A stretch of 36,422 nucleotides of DNA, taken from positions 2,085 to 38,506 of IMG/VR virus record IMGVR_UViG_3300030108_003529; one strand, written 5' to 3'. The translations under genes were made by a program, and so were the position numbers. This stretch comes from a virus. Below the pieces are notes generated by a model, which ran no database searches, was not told where the DNA came from, and was given only the letters and a program-made list of their open reading frames with translations. The stretch's first letter is position 1. The number at the start of each line of letters is the position of its first letter. Below, piece after piece: positions 30,479 to 36,422 of the stretch.

Positions 30479-30498
30479 ACAAGGGGCAGGAGGAAGCG

Positions 30499-30879
30499 AT
30501 GGCGTATAACGCAAAAGAGATCTGGATCCCTGTAGATAGAGTTGCTCACAGCGGCGTGGCGAACAACGCCACCACAACAGTTGCGCCAATTAAAGCGGGG
30601 CTGTCCAATGTTGACAGGGGCCTTCTTTACGGATGCCAGCTTACGGTCAGCGCAAGCAGCGGTGCTTCTCATAAGGCTACGGTCAAGGTGTACAGCGGGA
30701 CTACCACCACTTACCTCCATTACGAGGTGACGCTAGACCTAAACCCCAACACCCAAAGCAGCGACACCCTTGCTACACCGATTCCTTTCTTTGAAGGAGC
30801 CAGCTACACAATTACTGATGTGGCTGGAGGCGGAAGCAAGGACTACACGATCACCTTTTACATGAAGAGTCTGGCTTAA
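30499..30879 (+). CDS. small beta-rich virion protein, 126 aa
   Basis: Unrecognised. After a short start (MAYNAKEIWIPVDRVAHSG) the sequence is a single beta domain with alternating strands LLYGCQLTVSASSG, HKATVKVYSG, YLHYEVTLDLNP and ASYTITDVAGGGSKDYTITF. It has a strong AGGAGG site before ATG 30499 and heads the group of fibre-like genes. It may be a short fibre, a fibre base or a decoration domain. The separate leader with a hairpin suggests its own expression control. There are no catalytic residues or membrane segments. Confidence 0.78.
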   Translation: MAYNAKEIWIPVDRVAHSGVANNATTTVAPIKAGLSNVDRGLLYGCQLTVSASSGASHKATVKVYSGTTTTYLHYEVTLDLNPNTQSSDTLATPIPFFEGASYTITDVAGGGSKDYTITFYMKSLA

Positions 30880-30881
30880 TT

Positions 30882-31751
30882 GTGGCTAAGGCATTTCCAG
30901 GAGGCTCTGGAGTAACCAGGGCTTTTCCACCTTCCCTGTCTGGTGGCGGTGGTGGCGGTGGTGGCGACCTCAAGTGGCAGGAAGCTTACAGCGTAGACTG
31001 GTCTGCCCAGAGTGTTCACGACTTCTCCTCGACAGCCACGCTTTCGATCGGCGGGGTGACATGGACCGCTCTAAACAACTCAGCGTCTATCCAGACCAAT
31101 GGGTTGAGGACTGACGGCTCTAATGGACTCTGCATTTGGCCCGATGGTTCGGAGCGAATCTGGGACAGCCGCGTGGATGCGCCGATTGTCTCGGTGCTTC
31201 TGAAGGACGCTGTGGGGCTTGCAAAGACCTACGCGATGAACAAGCAGGCTGTAGCCTTTCAATGTACAGCTACCGCTAGCCAGGACATTGCCAACAACTA
31301 CGACGCCTTCGGTGCGATCTTCATGAACTCAGAGGTCGGAACGAGCAACGGCAACGCTCGTTACCTGAACTGTACTGGACTCTACGACGGTGGAACTAGG
31401 GCGAATCTCGCCGCGAAAATGCAGACTGGAAACATGCAGTTTAAGTCGAGCACTGGGGTGGCTCAATCGGCTCGCGACTTCTTCCAGTTGATTGTCTGGC
31501 CTGGGCCGAATTACATCTCTGCGATCTTCGGGTCGGTCGGTGACATGCCTGCGGATGGAAACTTCCCAGACCCTAATGACTTCACCCCTACCCTCCAGGC
31601 ATCGGCTCCGTTTTCTACGCTCAACGATGGTTCAGCTTTCACTTTGGCTAACGCCCGGTTCGGGATGTCCTGCGCTGCGGAGCGAGGGTCAGCCCCTGAC
31701 GCAAACCCGATCTTCTCGAAGTGCCGGGTGCTCTACATGGATGTGTTCTGA
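30882..31751 (+). CDS. fibre/receptor-binding protein candidate, paralog A, 289 aa
   Basis: Starts at GTG 30882 with MAKAFPGGSGVTRAFPPSLS, a Gly8 hinge, then a jelly-roll-like beta domain: WQEAYSVDWSAQSVHDFSS, TLSIGGVTWTALNNS, and later FQLIVWPGPNYISAIFGS. The N-terminal pattern A-F-P-x-G-S-x2-T-R-A-F-P and the domain after the hinge recur in the next gene. Such an arrangement (short tag, flexible linker, carbohydrate-binding-like beta domain) is what one expects of a host-recognition protein, but binding is inferred. It ends with TGA overlapping the next ATG (TGATG). Confidence 0.72.
   Translation: MAKAFPGGSGVTRAFPPSLSGGGGGGGGDLKWQEAYSVDWSAQSVHDFSSTATLSIGGVTWTALNNSASIQTNGLRTDGSNGLCIWPDGSERIWDSRVDAPIVSVLLKDAVGLAKTYAMNKQAVAFQCTATASQDIANNYDAFGAIFMNSEVGTSNGNARYLNCTGLYDGGTRANLAAKMQTGNMQFKSSTGVAQSARDFFQLIVWPGPNYISAIFGSVGDMPADGNFPDPNDFTPTLQASAPFSTLNDGSAFTLANARFGMSCAAERGSAPDANPIFSKCRVLYMDVF
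30942..30965 (+). repeat. 9-bp tandem repeat encoding a Gly8 hinge
   Basis: GGTGGCGGT occurs twice in perfect tandem (30942-30950, 30951-30959), followed by six more matching bases, coding for eight glycines. Perfect short repeats are prone to slippage in multiples of nine, which would lengthen or shorten the hinge without a frameshift. The paralog downstream has a Pro/Ala linker at this point instead. Confidence 0.75.
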
Positions 31752-32605
31752 TGGCTAGATCATTCCCAGACGGAAGCAAATCAACAAGGTCATTCCCTGA
31801 CCCGCCTGCCCCTGCTGCGGACACTTCTTTGTGGGAAGTTGTTTACGACGCAGACCTCACCGCCCAGTCGGACTCGGGCTCGCTCGGGACTGGCGCGACG
31901 GTAACCATTGAGGGCGTTGACTGGTCATCTCAGTCTGGGGTGGGCACCTATTGCGCTAGCTGTGAGATCAACTCCTCCGGTTTGCAGATTCGCATCACAG
32001 ACAGCAACTCGGATGCGGAGCAAAAGGGGAGCACTGATACGTCTCCTAGAATTGAGGTTTTAGTTAGCGCTCTTCTTGGAGGCAGCGCGCCCGCTTATGA
32101 CGATACTCTCGCCTTTCAAGTCTTCCAGACCTCAAGCGGCATGAACGACAACTGGCTTACGCAGGGCCTTACGCTTAGGGGCGCTTCGACTAAGTGGGTT
32201 GCAAATCGAACTCTCTACTACAGCAGCTACACTTCTGGCCCTATCGGTAACGACGTAATGAAGGGGGACAACGAAAGGCTTTCTGTACTAGAGACCTACG
32301 GCACAGGTAGCTCAGAGCCTGGGCTTCGTGAAATCGTTTGGCATTGCGGGTCGTCTTCGTTTGTACTAGGAGCAAACATTAGCGGTGCGGCGATTGACCC
32401 ACTGAATTGCACTTCTTTGGAAGCCCTAACGACCGTGGACTCAGCGGGGGGTACCACTAACGTCAACCCAGCCCCCACTATTGCTATTACTCCTAGCGCT
32501 GCAAAGTTGCAGATTATTGCGGCTCACGAGGACTCAAGCGGGGGCCTTCCCTCTGACTGGACAGCAACCTTTACCCGCATCCGAGTTCTTAAAAGGAAGA
32601 AGTGA
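31751..32605 (+). CDS. fibre/receptor-binding protein candidate, paralog B, 284 aa
   Basis: ATG 31751 shares a base with the TGA of paralog A. The N terminus MARSFPDGSKSTRSFPDPP repeats paralog A's tag, the linker is Pro/Ala-rich (PPAPAAD), and the body keeps the order W-E-x2-Y-x-A-D followed by SGSLGTGATVTIEGVDWSSQ. The C-terminal parts diverge more, as in host-recognition domains under selection. Four cysteines occur in the body. The C terminus RIRVLKRKK corresponds to the other's KCRVLYMDVF strand. Enzyme motifs are not seen. Confidence 0.72.
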   Translation: MARSFPDGSKSTRSFPDPPAPAADTSLWEVVYDADLTAQSDSGSLGTGATVTIEGVDWSSQSGVGTYCASCEINSSGLQIRITDSNSDAEQKGSTDTSPRIEVLVSALLGGSAPAYDDTLAFQVFQTSSGMNDNWLTQGLTLRGASTKWVANRTLYYSSYTSGPIGNDVMKGDNERLSVLETYGTGSSEPGLREIVWHCGSSSFVLGANISGAAIDPLNCTSLEALTTVDSAGGTTNVNPAPTIAITPSAAKLQIIAAHEDSSGGLPSDWTATFTRIRVLKRKK

Positions 32606-32606
32606 C

Positions 32607-32879
32607 ATGACTAAGGACCAACTCATCCAGATTGGAATCGTTGTCTTCCCTACGCTTATCGCAGTGGGTGGGTTTCTTGCCGTTCAGGAGAGCACTGCTT
32701 CTGATGTCATGGCCCTAGAGGAAGCGGTGTCGGTTCACTCAAGCCTTCCCTCGCACCCAGTTGGCGCTAGCCAGATGGAGTCGATGCGAGAGGAGCAGCG
32801 TCTTATGCAGTCGGACCTCGTTACTGTTCGTGAAAACGTCGCAGCTATCTGCGCTGCAACCGGAGCAAGGTGCAAGTAA
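32607..32879 (+). CDS. small membrane-anchored coiled-coil protein, 90 aa (possible i-spanin)
   Basis: One N-terminal hydrophobic segment (residues about 7-26, IQIGIVVFPTLIAVGGFLAV) is followed by a polar helical part with heptad character (MESMREEQRLMQSDLVTVRE). This layout fits an inner-membrane spanin or another lysis-associated anchor, and the next gene is a cell-wall enzyme. ATG 32607 has AGGA about ten bases upstream and lies just after the fibre gene stop; the longer frame upstream is a shadow. Two cysteines near the C terminus (82 and 89) could form a disulfide in the periplasm. No outer-membrane lipoprotein partner was found overlapping it. Confidence 0.7.
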   Translation: MTKDQLIQIGIVVFPTLIAVGGFLAVQESTASDVMALEEAVSVHSSLPSHPVGASQMESMREEQRLMQSDLVTVRENVAAICAATGARCK

Positions 32880-33487
32880 TGCTTCCTCCTGTACTACATC
32901 GTATCAAGTCCCTGGGTCATAAGGTCTTCACGAATGGAGACTACAACCTCAACCTCTTTGGGATCCGCTCGCCCGAGACAACCTCCGGGGCTTACAATGA
33001 TCTGCTCGGCTGCGCCTATAAGGTGGGCGGGCAGTGGCACGTCCGCTACTGGGCAGCGACGACGGACCCCTCCATCTACTACCGAGAGAACCCGCTCAAC
33101 GTAAAGGGCACCGCGATCCTCGTTCCAGGCCAGTATTCCGGGGTCTACAAAGTGGACATGCATGCTGGCAAGTACCTCGCGCTCTGCCAGCGCAACGGAC
33201 CCGTGACGGTCTGGCGAGACGACAACCGGGACGAGGTTCTCGACCACAACGTGGACGAGGACACTGGCTACTTCGGCATTAACATTCATGCCTCATCGAG
33301 CACGCCCTACGACCAGACAAGGGACCGGGATGAGGACTCTGACATCGGAGTCTGGAGTGCCGGGTGTCAGGTTCACGCTACGACGACCGGATTCCGCGAA
33401 ATGATGGACCTAGTGAACAAGCAGATTGAGACTCACCCAACCTGGAAGAAGGCGTTTACATACACCCTTATCGACGGCGGGTGGTAA
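32879..33487 (+). CDS. YkuD-like (L,D-transpeptidase fold) cell-wall enzyme, probable endolysin
   Basis: The motif YFGINIHASS (His137) and, 26 residues later, VWSAGCQVHA (Cys163) match the H...S-x-GC signature of the YkuD fold, whose catalytic Cys and His attack peptidoglycan peptides. Upstream strands GTAILVPGQYSGVYKVDMHAGKY and PVTVWRDDNRD are typical of the phage version of this family. There is no signal peptide. It sits among small membrane proteins, so it is the likely lysis enzyme; whether it cuts or exchanges cross-links is not shown by the sequence. ATG 32879 overlaps the previous TAA (TAATG); GTG 32870 is an alternative. Length 202 residues. Confidence 0.82.
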   Translation: MLPPVLHRIKSLGHKVFTNGDYNLNLFGIRSPETTSGAYNDLLGCAYKVGGQWHVRYWAATTDPSIYYRENPLNVKGTAILVPGQYSGVYKVDMHAGKYLALCQRNGPVTVWRDDNRDEVLDHNVDEDTGYFGINIHASSSTPYDQTRDRDEDSDIGVWSAGCQVHATTTGFREMMDLVNKQIETHPTWKKAFTYTLIDGGW

Positions 33488-33573
33488 TGCGCCATGAGCC
33501 TATCGTGGATTGGCTCGCTATAGCTGGTATCCTCGTGGTGGTCTTGCTTCTTGCAAGCACCCGCTTTTGTTAA
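33487..33573 (+). CDS. 28-residue single-span membrane peptide
   Basis: Too short for usual gene calls. ATG 33487 shares a base with the TAA of the cell-wall enzyme (TAATG), with GGGTGG just before. It begins MRHEPIVDW, continues with an unbroken hydrophobic stretch LAIAGILVVVLLLAS (residues 10-24) and ends TRFC. It fills the space between the enzyme and the holin candidate with nothing left over: its TAA is part of the AAGGA ribosome-binding region of the next gene. A holin-related or lysis-modulating micropeptide is inferred. The C-terminal Cys is notable. Confidence 0.65.
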   Translation: MRHEPIVDWLAIAGILVVVLLLASTRFC

Positions 33574-33581
33574 GGAACATC

Positions 33582-33812
33582 ATGGAAAAGTTCGTATCTC
33601 GTAAGCTCATCCTGACCCTGGTAGTGGTCGTCCTTGTTGCTGGCTCTGACATGCTCGGCCTTGGGTTGTCGGATGAAACGCTTTCCTCTCTGACCACGAT
33701 GGTCCTGTCCTTTGTGGGCGCTCAGGGTCTTGTCGATGTAAGCGAGGCTATCCGCTCTGGCCGTAAGGTTGCTGCTGCTGTCGAGGAAGTTGCGGAGGTG
33801 GCAGATGAGTAA
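33582..33812 (+). CDS. holin candidate, 76 aa
   Basis: A basic start (MEKFVSRK) is followed by one strong membrane segment LILTLVVVVLVAGSDMLGL (about 9-27) and a second weaker hydrophobic helix LSSLTTMVLSFVGAQGLVDV (about 35-54), then a charged helical tail rich in Glu/Val. Size and layout match small phage holins, which form holes in the inner membrane at lysis. ATG 33582 has AAGGA five bases upstream; a longer frame from 33510 runs through the 28-residue peptide gene and is rejected. Its stop overlaps the next start by eight bases. Confidence 0.68.
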   Translation: MEKFVSRKLILTLVVVVLVAGSDMLGLGLSDETLSSLTTMVLSFVGAQGLVDVSEAIRSGRKVAAAVEEVAEVADE

Positions 33813-34221
33813 GCGAGCCCGCCGACTAGCTAAGGAGAAGGAAGCAGCAGCCTTCGTCAACAAGCACAACGACAAGATGACTGCGTTGTTGCTTGATGTT
33901 ACTGAGGACATTGGCTCTGAGCTTGTGGGTCTGAACCAGATCCAGCGTGACAGCCGCATCGCCCTAGAGGCAGCGCATCGCCTGGATAAGGCCATCAACA
34001 TCCCGAACGAACTAGCTGAAGCTCTTGATTTCTTCGGCTTTTTCCTAGCAGCACTTGCCGTGCTCGGTGTGGTGAGGGCCATCGAGAAGGACATGGCTCG
34101 TAAGAAGGAGCGCAAGGAGAAGCTTGAGCGTCGGCTTAAGGAGCGAGGGCCTAAGATGGCTGCTGCTGCGAAGCGGCGGATTGAGCGGCGCATCGCTAAG
34201 CTAGAGGAGGCGGTGAGGTAA
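33805..34221 (+). CDS. membrane protein with basic coiled-coil tail, 138 aa
   Basis: ATG 33805 has an excellent GGAGGT site and overlaps the end of the holin candidate. A basic N-terminal helix and an amphipathic part precede a membrane segment LDFFGFFLAALAVLGVV (about 74-90), then a very basic coiled coil (KKERKEKLERRLKERG and onward to the end). It could be an antiholin, a second holin or an anchor for virion or lysis proteins. The charge split (membrane helix with Lys/Arg-rich cytoplasmic tail) suggests that the C terminus stays inside. No family recognised. Confidence 0.72.
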   Translation: MSKRARRLAKEKEAAAFVNKHNDKMTALLLDVTEDIGSELVGLNQIQRDSRIALEAAHRLDKAINIPNELAEALDFFGFFLAALAVLGVVRAIEKDMARKKERKEKLERRLKERGPKMAAAAKRRIERRIAKLEEAVR

Positions 34222-34611
34222 ATGGCTGTTTACAAGACAGATATTGCATCGCAGGTAGCGACAGCAGTCATCTCCATGTCTCAGTCGTTCCCCTCTGGGG
34301 GAGCGTCCTTGTCTGAGCAGGTCGTTACAAGCTCAGCCACTGACGTGTTTGCTGTTGTCATTGATAACAGCCTGAACACTTCGGCTTCTTACTTGAAGTG
34401 CTGGGATACGACAGGCTCCATCACCATCGGGACAACAAACCCCAACATGATTCTCAAGGCTGACGCTGGCGTAAAGGTTCAGTACAGCTTTGACTCAGGC
34501 GCTCCGTTCAGTGCTGGCATCAAGGCGGCTGTCCTTACATCTAAGGGGAAGGCTGGAACGACTGCCCCTGCAAGCGATGTAACCATCACGTTCCTGGCGA
34601 CCCCAAGCTAA
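34222..34611 (+). CDS. small beta-rich protein, tandem paralog 1, 129 aa
   Basis: ATG 34222 follows the previous TAA directly. The sequence is beta-rich with SASYLKCWDTTG, a central ILKADAGVKVQYSFDSGAPF and a C-terminal GKAGTTAPASDVTITFL. The next gene shows the same order of elements (ANYVLIWD, then SSTDMVIYIDKGIA, then GGTAPNGTVNVNLF), so the two are probably a duplicated pair. Small beta domains of this kind are often fibre or decoration proteins, or assembly caps. The place behind the lysis genes is late but still within the structural transcript. Confidence 0.75.
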   Translation: MAVYKTDIASQVATAVISMSQSFPSGGASLSEQVVTSSATDVFAVVIDNSLNTSASYLKCWDTTGSITIGTTNPNMILKADAGVKVQYSFDSGAPFSAGIKAAVLTSKGKAGTTAPASDVTITFLATPS

Positions 34612-34967
34612 TGCCTACCTACAAAGTATCGCCTTTTAGTTCGCCTACTCTCCAGAGCTTCATAGTTACTGGTGCTGGGGTAGACGAGAATGGGAAGATC
34701 AACGCTGTTGGTACGACCGGGACTGTCAACGCTATCCACAAGAGTGGTGGCTCTGGTGCCAACTACGTTTTGATTTGGGATGCAGTGACTGCGACTACAG
34801 AGGAGGCTGACATCGTCATCCCGGTGACTGGCTCCAGCACAGACATGGTCATCTACATCGACAAGGGGATTGCCTGCTCTACGGCAGTGACCTTCGCAGT
34901 ATCCTCTGTTCCTCAAGGAGGGACTGCACCGAACGGCACTGTTAACGTCAATCTCTTTGTTGTTTAG
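34611..34967 (+). CDS. small beta-rich protein, tandem paralog 2, 118 aa
   Basis: ATG 34611 shares a base with the TAA of the previous gene (TAATG). It opens MPTYKVSPFSSPTLQSFIVT and carries the elements listed for its neighbour, with Gly/Thr-rich turns between strands. The protein has no charged clusters or membrane segments, and one Cys. It ends GTVNVNLFVV, a strand closing the domain. It is the last gene before the strong terminator at 35017. Function unknown; a virion surface or fibre domain is the best guess. Confidence 0.75.
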   Translation: MPTYKVSPFSSPTLQSFIVTGAGVDENGKINAVGTTGTVNAIHKSGGSGANYVLIWDAVTATTEEADIVIPVTGSSTDMVIYIDKGIACSTAVTFAVSSVPQGGTAPNGTVNVNLFVV

Positions 34968-35016
34968 GTGGAGCAGCGGCGGTCCCCCAATCCCCCCTTA
35001 CGCCCTCTCTGCCATT

Positions 35017-35054
35017 GAAAGCGTCGGCCCCCTGACCGGGTCGGCGCTTTCTTT
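35017..35054 (+). terminator. strong intrinsic terminator ending the plus-strand late genes
   Basis: Bases 35017-35030 pair with 35038-35051 to form a 14-bp stem with two G-U pairs and a seven-base loop, followed by TTTAT; the stem's own 3' arm ends CTTTC, giving a T-rich run. It lies 50 bases after the last plus-strand stop and touches the stop of the convergent minus-strand gene. In the reverse direction the stem is followed by AATGG, so termination of the minus operon here would be weaker. Confidence 0.88.
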
Positions 35055-35262
35055 ATAGGACCCTAGCGCCCCACATCTCCTTGAACTTGATGCGTACTAG
35101 TGGCCTCTTCCTGGACCTTAGCCAGTGCTCTGAGCCACAGTCACAAGCCTGGACCCAGAAAGGCGGGAACCTAGTCTGCTCTGCGTATTCCTTATCGGGC
35201 AGATGAGCTAGGTCCCCAACCTTCTTGAGCGTCCAGGGGCCATACCTATGGTAGTGCTTCAT
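35053..35262 (-). CDS. hypothetical protein, 69 aa
   Basis: Unrecognised. ATG 35262 has AAGGGA about five bases upstream and gives MKHYHRYGPWTLKKVGDL; the longer frame upstream shadows the preceding gene. The protein is basic and aromatic, with CDCGSEHWLRSRKRPLVRIKF near the C terminus, but a single CxC does not make a zinc site. The first 17 bases overlap the gene upstream. It is the last gene of the right-hand minus operon. Confidence 0.65.
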   Translation of the reverse strand: MKHYHRYGPWTLKKVGDLAHLPDKEYAEQTRFPPFWVQACDCGSEHWLRSRKRPLVRIKFKEMWGARVL

Positions 35263-35458
35263 CGCTTCCCTTAATCCAGATCTCGTAAGCCTGGGTAGGG
35301 TCAAGTCCGAGAGCCTGCTCGTTACGGTACTCGCCAAGCCTCCCCTCGAAGTACCCAATCCTATAGCCAGACTCAAACGCTGCCTTTCGTGCGCTCTTAA
35401 GGAGAGCCTGGAGGTTCTCGACCTCTGCCTCTAAGCGACCTGCTGTCTTCAGACTCAT
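35246..35458 (-). CDS. hypothetical helical protein, 70 aa
   Basis: Unrecognised. The N-terminal 40 residues form an amphipathic helix with heptad spacing (LEAEVENLQALLKSARKAAF), then GYRIGYFEGRLGEYRNEQ. It may be a small coiled-coil regulator or inhibitor. ATG 35458 overlaps the TGA of the upstream gene (ATGA), with GGAGGA six bases before it. The short, overlapping and well-translated layout is typical of phage accessory genes. Confidence 0.68.
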   Translation of the reverse strand: MSLKTAGRLEAEVENLQALLKSARKAAFESGYRIGYFEGRLGEYRNEQALGLDPTQAYEIWIKGSDEALP

Positions 35459-35895
35459 GGCTTCCTCCTCTCTTCTCCGTCAGACCATCCGAAGAGGTCA
35501 GGCTGAGGGCCTAGAGGGTAGGGCTCACGCACCTTCCCTGAGCCTCCGCATAGAGGGCATGTCTTGACGGCCTTGTGCGGGCTCTTAGGGGGCTCCTCGC
35601 AAGCAAGCCAGACAGTGGCGGAGCGACCTGAGCCAGTGGGGCGACGGTCACCTGAGTTCTTAGCGTAGCCCTTGAGCACAAGCTCTCTGCGTCGAGCGCT
35701 CGCAGTCTGGTGACTGAGCCCCAGGTGCTGCTCAATCTCGTAGTCCGTAGCTCCGAAGATGCCGCGCACCTTGAGGAACTCATGGACCCTCTCTCTGAGG
35801 GTAGGTGCCTTGGCCTTGATGCTCTTAGCCGCTTCTTCTGAAGTGTCTGAGCCACGCACAAAGAAAGCTTTGCCTGAGTAGTCTTGCTTAACCAT
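35455..35895 (-). CDS. winged helix-turn-helix protein with CPLCGG motif, 146 aa
   Basis: Residues about 33-98 form a winged helix: LRERVHEFLKV, YEIEQHLGLSHQTASARRRELVLKGYAKN, then a wing ending SATVWLAC. Near the C terminus CPLCGGSGKV (113-122) is half of a DnaJ-like zinc site; only one CxxC is present, so metal binding would need a dimer or another ligand. The product is probably a DNA-binding regulator. ATG 35895 is chosen over GTG 35904 because AGGTGG lies five bases before it. It overlaps the upstream gene by eight bases. Target sites were not identified. Confidence 0.78.
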   Translation of the reverse strand: MVKQDYSGKAFFVRGSDTSEEAAKSIKAKAPTLRERVHEFLKVRGIFGATDYEIEQHLGLSHQTASARRRELVLKGYAKNSGDRRPTGSGRSATVWLACEEPPKSPHKAVKTCPLCGGSGKVREPYPLGPQPDLFGWSDGEERRKP

Positions 35896-36160
35896 TGCAC
35901 CCACCTAACTGAGAGTCGATAAAACCGCTTAACGCTTCGAAAGACTTAGCTGGCGACAAGGGGTCGATGGGTATCCGAGTAAAGATACCTGTAGATAGAA
36001 TCCGAACCTCAAAATACGGCTCGCCGTCTTCCGTCAAAAGCTGTGCAATGTCCACAAGATGTTCGCCAGTGTCGAAGTCTCTAACGCGCATGCCCACATG
36101 CTCAACCCATACTGTGTTTAGGTGCTTGTCGTACTGCATGAATGGCACCTGGTCTGCCAT
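35888..36160 (-). CDS. hypothetical protein, 90 aa
   Basis: Unrecognised. A small alpha/beta or all-beta protein with strands VWVEHVGMRVRDF, HLVDIAQLLTEDG and YFEVRILSTGIFTRIPIDP, and a C-terminal helix ending in CNG. ATG 36160 has an ideal GGAGGT site five bases upstream and shares a base with the upstream TGA (TGATG); GTG 36163 is rejected for that reason. No motif suggests a function. Confidence 0.72.
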   Translation of the reverse strand: MADQVPFMQYDKHLNTVWVEHVGMRVRDFDTGEHLVDIAQLLTEDGEPYFEVRILSTGIFTRIPIDPLSPAKSFEALSGFIDSQLGGCNG

Positions 36161-36357
36161 CACGCACCTCCTTCTTCTTCGTCATCGACAAAGACGCCAT
36201 CGACTAGCCATGTCCCAGGCTGCTCCTTAAACCACTTGATGGCCTCTTCTGGAGTGCCGTCAAAGCCAGGGAGAATCTTCGGCATGTCGTCTGGGTAGTG
36301 CATGAGGAAGTGAATGACTGCGTTCTTGTGTACTCGCATGGACTTAACTCTGCTCAT
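36160..36357 (-). CDS. hypothetical protein, 65 aa
   Basis: Unrecognised. ATG 36357 has AAGGAG seven bases upstream; the frame is open to ATG 36402, but the longer form would overlap another coding frame and lacks a ribosome-binding site. The product begins MSRVKSMRVHKNAVIHFLMH, continues with a Pro/Asp-rich loop and EEAIKWFKEQPGTWLVDGVF, and ends in an acidic tail DDEEEGGA. A compact small domain with an acidic tail could mimic DNA or bind a host protein; this is speculation. Confidence 0.68.
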   Translation of the reverse strand: MSRVKSMRVHKNAVIHFLMHYPDDMPKILPGFDGTPEEAIKWFKEQPGTWLVDGVFVDDEEEGGA

Positions 36358-36421
36358 CTTGTTTCTCCTTGTGTTGAATGGAAGCCCTGAACTCTGGGTC
36401 ATGAAGGGCTCTTGTTAAATC
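36344..36421 (-). CDS. partial gene running in from the right edge (C-terminal 25 residues)
   Basis: A frame open to the window edge ends with TAA at 36344-36346 and reads DLTRALHDPEFRASIQHKEK followed by QDEQS. The stop lies just inside the next gene, giving a 14-base overlap, and the AAGGAG ribosome-binding site of that gene sits inside it, the same packing as elsewhere in this operon. Too little is visible to name it. Confidence 0.5.
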   Translation of the reverse strand, partial: DLTRALHDPEFRASIQHKEKQDEQS

Positions 36422-36422
36422 T

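Noticed and set aside
32870-32878. GTG start for the YkuD-like enzyme
   Set aside because: TAATG overlap at 32879 is the rule in this genome and gives a natural N terminus.
1-36422. tRNA genes, CRISPR arrays, insertion sequences, integrase or attachment sites
   Set aside because: Looked for cloverleaf arms, spaced repeats, terminal inverted repeats and integrase motifs by eye; none convincing was seen.

Overview
The window is a gap-free stretch of a tailed double-stranded DNA bacteriophage genome. It carries a large terminase, portal, scaffold, major capsid protein, a short-tail adaptor and nozzle, three ejection-type internal proteins (one of 2391 residues), fibre-like proteins and a lysis cassette. 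There is no tape measure, sheath or tail-tube gene, so a podovirus with a T7/P22-like virion plan is the best reading. I see no integrase, tRNA, rRNA, CRISPR array or insertion sequence. A membrane-anchored coiled-coil protein, a YkuD-like cell-wall enzyme and an exported Cys-rich protein fit a Gram-negative host, and some small basic proteins resemble families I associate with marine podoviruses. The host cannot be named from sequence.

Layout: (1) 1-1896, plus strand: the C-terminal part of a DnaB-type helicase (its start lies left of the window), an unknown protein, and a RuvC-like resolvase. (2) 1893-4261, minus strand: seven closely packed genes. Five encode small Lys/Arg/Gly-rich proteins, mostly joined by one-base TAATG overlaps, followed by a membrane coiled-coil protein and an exported six-cysteine protein. 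(3) 4308-7326, plus strand: a helical protein, a tandem zinc-ribbon protein, a helix-turn-helix protein (possible small terminase) and the large terminase. (4) 7289-9811, minus strand: portal and a zinc-ribbon/winged-helix protein, inverted relative to the other packaging genes. (5) 9886-18803, plus strand: scaffold, capsid, a cement-like protein, a UUCG hairpin, a small beta protein, adaptor, nozzle, a 66-residue protein and three related virion proteins. (6) 18811-30400, plus strand: internal/ejection proteins of 241, 257, 965 (LysM-bearing) and 2391 residues. (7) 30499-34967, plus strand: fibre-like proteins including a paralogous pair, a lysis cassette with several small membrane proteins, and two further small beta-rich paralogs, ending in a strong terminator. 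(8) 35053-36422, minus strand: an operon of small accessory genes running in from the right edge.

Coding density is extreme. Genes commonly overlap by 1-4 bases (TAATG, TGATG, ATGA), and the longest non-coding stretch is under 100 bases. No gap over 300 bases exists. Several starts were moved from the longest possible reading frame to codons with a proper ribosome-binding site or stop-start overlap, and three genes too short for routine ORF calling (28, 46 and 49 residues) were added.

Functional names rest on motifs and gene order read by eye. No database search was run.
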